From assembly GCA_958295895.1 (NCBI GenBank), contig CATQHI010000001.1:1-64000 (forward strand): a stretch of 64,000 nt of DNA. Reading direction: 5' to 3'. The translations under genes and the position numbers were made by a program. Below are positions 59,853-64,000 of this stretch, one piece after another. Every line of letters starts with the position of its first letter. Position 1 is the stretch's first letter. The DNA comes from Saprospiraceae bacterium (GTDB lineage Bacteria > Bacteroidota > Bacteroidia > Chitinophagales > Saprospiraceae). Under the pieces are notes generated by a model. That model had not been told where the DNA came from. It worked only from the letters and a program-made list of their open reading frames with translations, and did not search any database.

Positions 59853-61820
59853 CTAGCGCGGACGAATCACCACTTCCACCCGCCGTTTGAGCCTGCGGGC
59901 CAGGGTCCGTTTCATGACCCCCCGGGCTTCCACCGTGATGCGGTCGGCCGCCACCCCCCGCGCTAGCAGGTAGGCGGCAACAGCCTCGGCACGCCGTCGG
60001 CTTAGGCTCAGATTGAAGTCGGCCGTACCGGTCTCGTCCGTATACCCCCCGAGCACCACCGATCCGATCCGGTCCACCCCACCCACCCGGGCAATCATCA
60101 GGTCCAGTAGGCGTTGCTGCTCGGGAGTAACTTCCGCACTCTCCAAACTAAAGAACACTCCCATCTTCCGGTCTACCGGGGCAGCCACCGGTGGAGCAGG
60201 TGTAGCAGCTGCAGCCGGGGCCGCCGGTGCAACCCTGCGTTGCAGGCGCAGATCGATGCGGTAGGGCGACGCATTATCCCAGCGCGGAATGTCGAAGCTG
60301 CGCCGGTAGGGCAGGTACTGGCTGTGGTCGACGGTCAGGGGCAGGGCACGGTCCGGCGGAGCGCAGATGAAAAAGCGACCGGCAAAATTAGTGCGGTACA
60401 CGCCTCCTCCTCCGGTCACCGGCACGGTCTGGTTCACAATGGGCTCCCCGGTCAGGCTATCCGTGAGGTACCCACTGACGTAGGTGACCTCCCTGCCCGT
60501 CAATTTCTCACTCAGGGCAAATCCGTAGATGTCAAGTCCGCCCTCGCCGCCGGGCCGGTCGCTGGCGAAGTACCCCTGCCGGCCGTCCGCCGTAAGGTGA
60601 AAACCGAGCTCGCGGGCGGGGCTGTTGATGGGCGGACCGATGTTCACCGCCTCGGCCCAGCGGCCCGTCGTGCGGTCGAGCCGACTGAAGTAAATGTCCT
60701 GGTCGCCCAGCCCCCCGTGGCCCATGCTGGAGAAGTAGAGCGTTTCGGCATCATTGCTCAGGAAAGGGGCCTCCTCGTCCTCCGGCGTGTTGATGCCTGC
60801 TCCCAGATTACGCGGCTCGGACCAGCTGCCGTCGGGCTGTAGCGTACAGTAGTAGAGGTCGCTCCCCCCGATCCCGCCGGGCCGCGTGCTAGCGAAGAAT
60901 AACTGCTGTCTATCACAACTGATGGCCGCCTGTGAGTCCCAGGTACTGGAATTGACGTAAGCCGGTAACTTCTTTACCTCCCGGATACGGCCATCGATGA
61001 GCACGCCGCGGTAGATGTCGCAGCCCCCGGCCGTGGGGTCGTCATGGCATAGGGTGAAAAAGATCGTCTCCCCGTCGCGCTCCAGGGTGCACATGCCCTC
61101 GGGCTGACTGGTGTTGAAGCTGCCGAAGCGGGAGATGCTGTAGTTCCGCTCCGGTCGGCGGCGGTGGCCCTCGATCAGGTCCTCGTCCCCGTGCTCCCCC
61201 TGCCGGGTGTAGAGTAGGTAGTCCTGGTCGTTGCTCAGGAAGGGGAAGTAGTCGTTCTGTACGGTGTTGACCGGTCCGCCGAGGTTGTACAGGCCCGTGG
61301 CGTTGACGTAGTTGCTGCTATCGGCCGAGATCTGCGCGGCCAGAATGCGCTGCGCGAGCTCGCGGTCGACGACCTGGGCTTCGACGGATTGCTCCTGCTC
61401 GCCCACCAGTCCGTACTTGCCAAGGTCGTCCGCCTGGAGGGTCCTGAATTTCGTGAAGTAGGCGAGCGCCTCGCGGGGCTGTCCGTTGCGCAGGTAGGTC
61501 TCACCCGTATTGAAATAGAGCAGTCGCGAAAAGTAGGGGTCGTGCTGCAGCACCCCGAGGTACTCGGTCAGCGCGGCCGGGTAGTCGTCCTGGAGATCGT
61601 AGGCCAGCCCCAGCATGCGGCGGCCGGGCAGAAAGGTGGAATCTAGGCCCACCGATTTGCGCAGTGACTTCGTAGCCCGTTTGAGGCCGCCGTCGAGGAT
61701 GTGCTGAACGCCTTCATCGAAGGCAATCACGGCGCGCTCCTCCCGCGTACGTTGCTGGCTGAAAATCGCCGCGGGAATGAACAAGGCGAGGGCCAGAACA
61801 ATTAAGGAAGGGGTCCGCAT
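59853..61820 (-). CDS. OmpA-family protein with TPR and PD40 repeats
   Basis: 655 aa. Signal peptide (LIVLALALFIPAAIFSQQ), TPR-like helices (about 28-135), WD40-like PD40 beta-propeller (about 180-420: YFPFLSNDQDYLLYTRQG, QQLFFASTRPGGIGGSDLYY, ETLYFSSMGHGGLGDQDIYF, GYFASDRPGGEGGLDIYGF), a carboxypeptidase-like segment (VSGYLTDSLTGEPIVNQTV), an Ala/Pro linker and a C-terminal OmpA domain (VVLGGYTDETGTADFNLSLS, RRRAEAVAAYLLARGV). This order matches PorE-like proteins of the type IX secretion system and related peptidoglycan-bound proteins. Whether this one serves T9SS is not shown. Confidence 0.88.
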   Translation of the reverse strand: MRTPSLIVLALALFIPAAIFSQQRTREERAVIAFDEGVQHILDGGLKRATKSLRKSVGLDSTFLPGRRMLGLAYDLQDDYPAALTEYLGVLQHDPYFSRLLYFNTGETYLRNGQPREALAYFTKFRTLQADDLGKYGLVGEQEQSVEAQVVDRELAQRILAAQISADSSNYVNATGLYNLGGPVNTVQNDYFPFLSNDQDYLLYTRQGEHGDEDLIEGHRRRPERNYSISRFGSFNTSQPEGMCTLERDGETIFFTLCHDDPTAGGCDIYRGVLIDGRIREVKKLPAYVNSSTWDSQAAISCDRQQLFFASTRPGGIGGSDLYYCTLQPDGSWSEPRNLGAGINTPEDEEAPFLSNDAETLYFSSMGHGGLGDQDIYFSRLDRTTGRWAEAVNIGPPINSPARELGFHLTADGRQGYFASDRPGGEGGLDIYGFALSEKLTGREVTYVSGYLTDSLTGEPIVNQTVPVTGGGGVYRTNFAGRFFICAPPDRALPLTVDHSQYLPYRRSFDIPRWDNASPYRIDLRLQRRVAPAAPAAAATPAPPVAAPVDRKMGVFFSLESAEVTPEQQRLLDLMIARVGGVDRIGSVVLGGYTDETGTADFNLSLSRRRAEAVAAYLLARGVAADRITVEARGVMKRTLARRLKRRVEVVIRPR

Positions 61821-61858
61821 ACCGGTGCTACACTGGAGGATCCGTTTACAAAAGCTTG

Positions 61859-61880
61859 GGCCCCGTCCGCAGACGGGGCC
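61859..61880. other. Perfect hairpin in the divergent 5' leaders
   Basis: GGCCCCGTC, loop CGCA, GACGGGGCC: a 9-bp perfect stem about 40 bp upstream of the OmpA-family start, between divergent genes. No T tract follows, so it is more likely a leader structure or operator than a terminator. Confidence 0.45.
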
Positions 61881-61952
61881 GCAAGTACAATGAGTGCATT
61901 AGTAAACTATCACCGCGAAGGTAAACCTTTTGTTACAATCCTGCCCCGTCCG

Positions 61953-61972
61953 CCCCGCGGCCGGGGTTTTTT
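61953..61972 (+). terminator. Terminator-like hairpin upstream of a start codon
   Basis: CCCCG, CGGC, CGGGG, then TTTTTT, ending 18 nt before the ATG at 61991. It could stop rightward transcripts entering from the divergent region, so that only transcripts from the adjacent -7 element are made. Confidence 0.45.
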
Positions 61973-61978
61973 GGTGGG

Positions 61979-61986
61979 TACCTTTG
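61979..61986 (+). promoter_or_regulatory. -7 promoter element (TAnnTTTG), leaderless transcript likely
   Basis: TACCTTTG is an exact match to the Bacteroidetes -7 consensus, ending 4 nt before the ATG at 61991. Transcription would then start at or next to the start codon. No -33 TTG is seen at the usual distance. Confidence 0.5.
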
Positions 61987-61990
61987 CGGT

Positions 61991-62902
61991 ATGCGCACCG
62001 CACTTTTCCTCCTCACCTGCACCCTCGTAGCCTGCAGTAGCCCCCGCCCGCTCACCACGTCCACCGCACCAGCGGACGCGCCCCCTGCCCTGTTCGGAGG
62101 GGAGCTACCCACTTACTGGTACCAGGGCACCGCCGAGCTAAGCACCTACCGCCTACAGCAAGCCCGTTACGGCGAACTGCGCGACGGACAGGCCGTACTC
62201 ATCCAGGTCACCGAAGATTTCCTGACCGACGAGCAGGTCAAGAACGATACCTACGAGAACCCCCGTAGCGCACCGGTGCTGAAGACCAACCTCATCAAGC
62301 GCTTCACCACCGGGCTGTACGACTACTCGATCATGAGCTCGGTGTTTACGCCCACGAATGCAGCCGCGCAGCCGCGTACGCTGAAGGTGACCACCAGTAG
62401 CCAGGACTGGTGCGGACAGAGCTTTACGCAGCTGAACTACGACCGGGGCGCGAGCTACAATATGCAACTGCGGAGCTACTTCGAGCGGGAGGGGGACGTA
62501 GCTACCAGCCTGGCAGCCGACTTCCTGGAGGACGAGGTATTCAACCGCATCCGTATCGCCGGTGAGGCCCTGCCCGAGGGCACCTTCCGGGTACTGCCGC
62601 CGACAAGCTATCTACTACTAACCCACCGGGACTACCACGCCTATACCGCCGAGGCCCGACTGGAGGCTCCCGAAGAAACCACTCGCACCTACACCATCGA
62701 CTATCCGGAGCTAGAGCGCCGCTTCACCGTGACCTTTGATCGGGCGGCACCCTACGTGATTCGCGGATGGACCGAGACCTACCCCGATCGCGGCGAGCTG
62801 CTCACTACCACGGCCACCCTGGAGGCGCAGAATCAGCAGGCCTACTGGCAGTTGAACGCCGTTAAGGACGCGGCGCTGCGTAGCGAATTAGGCCTGCGGT
62901 AG
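61991..62902 (+). CDS. Conserved lipoprotein of unknown function
   Basis: 303 aa with lipobox (FLLTCTLVAC, Cys about 15). The sequence (YWYQGTAELSTYRLQQARYG, VLIQVTEDFLTDEQVK, TTSSQDWCGQSFTQLNYDRG) belongs to a family widespread in Bacteroidota. I recall related entries being labelled septum formation inhibitor Maf; the protein does not show the Maf nucleotide-pyrophosphatase motifs, so I treat that name as wrong. Role unknown. It begins 170 bp from the divergent OmpA-family gene with its own promoter element, and the PAP2 gene follows after 50 bp. Confidence 0.8.
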   Translation: MRTALFLLTCTLVACSSPRPLTTSTAPADAPPALFGGELPTYWYQGTAELSTYRLQQARYGELRDGQAVLIQVTEDFLTDEQVKNDTYENPRSAPVLKTNLIKRFTTGLYDYSIMSSVFTPTNAAAQPRTLKVTTSSQDWCGQSFTQLNYDRGASYNMQLRSYFEREGDVATSLAADFLEDEVFNRIRIAGEALPEGTFRVLPPTSYLLLTHRDYHAYTAEARLEAPEETTRTYTIDYPELERRFTVTFDRAAPYVIRGWTETYPDRGELLTTTATLEAQNQQAYWQLNAVKDAALRSELGLR

Positions 62903-62952
62903 CACAAAGGTCGGTGGGTGGGGTTGTCTTCATACATTAAGGTATTGCTTAC

Positions 62953-63702
62953 ATGGCTCGTTTACTTACCCTTCTAGTCCTCGTTTTTTCGCTGCTGTTT
63001 TCGGCCCTGCTGCCCGCCCAGGGGCTCACGGTACAGCCCTACAATCCCAGTAATACCACCAATGCCGTGCTGCTGGGCCTGGGTGGGGCCCTGACCACCA
63101 CCTCCGTGCTGCTGGACCGGCGGGTGAGTCCGCTGACCGAGGACGACGTAGCCATCCTGGAGATCGACCGGGTGCCGAAGATCGACCGCTTCAGCCTGCG
63201 GCAGCTATCGCTCAATGCCGACGAGGGAACCGACAAGCTCCTCCTGGCCAGCTTTGCCAGCCCCTTTTTCCTGCTCCTGGACCGGCCCGGCCGTGACAAC
63301 TTCGACCGCATGGCGCTGATCGTCTTCGAGGGCGCCATGATCAACTCCGGGCTGATCAACCTGACAAAAGTGCTGGTGCGGCGGCCCCGGCCATACACCT
63401 ATAATTCTGACGCCCCCCTGGACACCAAGCTCCGGAAATCGAGCCGCTACTCCTTCTTCAGCGGGCACAGCGCTACTACGGCCTACTTTGCCTTTACGGC
63501 CGCCAAGCTCTATAATGATCTCTACCCGATGAGTAACGCGCGGCCCTACGTCTGGCTCGGCGCAGCCCTGCTACCGGCGGCGGTCAGCTACGGGCGCATG
63601 CGGGCGGGCCGCCATTTTTTCACCGACGTGCTGGTCGGTACGGCCATCGGCACGATCGTTGCACTCACGGTACCGAGCCTCCACAAGACCGGGGCGGAAT
63701 AA
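62953..63702 (+). CDS. PAP2-family (lipid) phosphatase, exported
   Basis: 249 aa. Signal-like N-terminus (LLTLLVLVFSLLFSALLPAQ), then further hydrophobic helices. The three PAP2 signature boxes are visible: LTKVLVRRPRP (KxxxxxxRP, about 138), YSFFSGHSATTAYF (SGH, about 164) and YGRMRAGRHFFTDVLVG (RxxxxxHxxxD, about 215). Such enzymes remove phosphate from phosphatidic acid, undecaprenyl pyrophosphate or similar lipids at the inner membrane's outer face. It precedes the dnaJ-like gene by 18 nt, but the two probably act separately. Confidence 0.87.
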   Translation: MARLLTLLVLVFSLLFSALLPAQGLTVQPYNPSNTTNAVLLGLGGALTTTSVLLDRRVSPLTEDDVAILEIDRVPKIDRFSLRQLSLNADEGTDKLLLASFASPFFLLLDRPGRDNFDRMALIVFEGAMINSGLINLTKVLVRRPRPYTYNSDAPLDTKLRKSSRYSFFSGHSATTAYFAFTAAKLYNDLYPMSNARPYVWLGAALLPAAVSYGRMRAGRHFFTDVLVGTAIGTIVALTVPSLHKTGAE

Positions 63703-63720
63703 CTCACACCCCCCACCCGC

Positions 63721-64000
63721 ATGGCACAGTTCATCGACTACTACCAAACGCTCGGCGTCGACAAGTCGGCCGACGACAAGCAGCTCAAGAAGGCCTTCCG
63801 CAAACTGGCCCGCAAGTACCACCCCGACGTAGCCCCCGACGACAAGGATGCCGAGCAGAAATTCAAGGCCGCCAACGAGGCCTACGCCGTGCTCTCCGAC
63901 CCGGAAAAGCGCAAGCAGTACGATAAGTACGGCAAGGACTGGGAACACGCCGAGGCCTTCGAGCAGGCCCGGCAGCAGGGGGGTGGATTCGGTGGCGGTG
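63721..64000 (+). CDS. DnaJ/CbpA-type J-domain protein (3' end outside window)
   Basis: Only the first 93 residues are inside the window. The J domain is complete: [33 protein letters not shown] with the HPD tripeptide (residues about 35-37), [19 protein letters not shown]. The Gly-rich linker (QQGGGFGGG) begins at the edge. The start fits CbpA/DnaJ-type co-chaperones that stimulate DnaK ATP hydrolysis. Without the rest one cannot say whether a zinc-finger domain follows (DnaJ) or not (CbpA); the DYYQTLGV start and [16 protein letters not shown] tail favour CbpA-like. Confidence 0.9.
   Translation, partial: MAQFIDYYQTLGVDKSADDKQLKKAFRKLARKYHPDVAPDDKDAEQKFKAANEAYAVLSDPEKRKQYDKYGKDWEHAEAFEQARQQGGGFGGG

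Noticed and set aside
61991-62902. Septum formation inhibitor Maf
   Set aside because: The protein is a 303-aa lipoprotein lacking Maf pyrophosphatase motifs; a name of that kind would be a propagated misannotation.

Overview
The window looks like chromosomal DNA of a marine or environmental Bacteroidota, probably a Saprospiria/Lewinella-like lineage. The evidence is a SusC/SusD pair, a cargo protein with a type IX secretion (T9SS) C-terminal domain, TonB-dependent receptors with carboxypeptidase-like N-domains, a Bacteroidetes-style Rhs/YD-repeat protein, TAnnTTTG-type -7 promoter elements, weak Shine-Dalgarno sequences and a moderately high GC content. Phylum is fairly secure; genus is a guess. 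I see no rRNA, tRNA or CRISPR array.

Layout. (1) 1-13 kb is an accessory, defence-like block: the 3' part of a large Rhs protein with an AT-rich tip and a small overlapping membrane protein (possible immunity gene), a catalytic-domain-only tyrosine recombinase beside a palindromic repeat, an Abi_C-type abortive-infection protein, a 1282-aa type IIG restriction-modification enzyme, a four-helix membrane protein, and a coupled pair encoding a metallo-beta-lactamase-fold protein and an E2 (ubiquitin-conjugating)-like protein. (2) 13-22.6 kb holds a secreted alpha/beta hydrolase, a BlaI-type repressor with three operator palindromes and an M56 peptidase fused to ankyrin repeats, a dicarboxylate/amino-acid symporter, an IS630-type element with both ends visible, and gene relics. 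(3) 22.6-32.6 kb is a SusD/SusC locus next to a phosphodiesterase-alkaline phosphatase fusion, a phospholipase C-like protein and a purple-acid-phosphatase-like lipoprotein. I read it as an organophosphate or phospholipid scavenging locus. (4) 32.6-45.7 kb has a decayed MocR regulator with a decayed divergent pyridoxamine-phosphate-oxidase-like gene, an ABC-type ATPase plus PIN nuclease pair, a four-gene histidine-rich metal-uptake operon (TonB receptor, His-rich proteins, HupE/UreJ permease), a relic toxin-antitoxin module, a T9SS cargo protein, a DUF4198 protein and an AraC regulator, with much decayed spacer DNA. (5) 46.3-51.1 kb is a four-gene operon of unrecognised proteins: two share a C-terminal domain, one looks like an alpha/beta hydrolase and one is a small CARDB-like protein. 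(6) 51.7-64 kb is mostly core genes: a DUF2268 protease, AAA/PD-(D/E)XK protein, SDR, DEAD-box helicase, CysE, ECF sigma factor, DUF4920, SPOR-like and OmpA/PD40 proteins, a conserved lipoprotein, a PAP2 phosphatase and the 5' end of a dnaJ-like gene.

Several dispersed repeat families connect the spacers: a GC-rich motif of about 22 bp with at least seven copies on both strands, a CTACTTAACATAA element (the IS630 sits in a similar sequence), a 29-bp palindrome present twice 38 kb apart, and a roughly 150-bp repeat present twice. The strongest candidates for an undescribed system are the MBL + E2-like pair (11.1-12.9 kb) and the four-gene operon at 46.3-51.1 kb.
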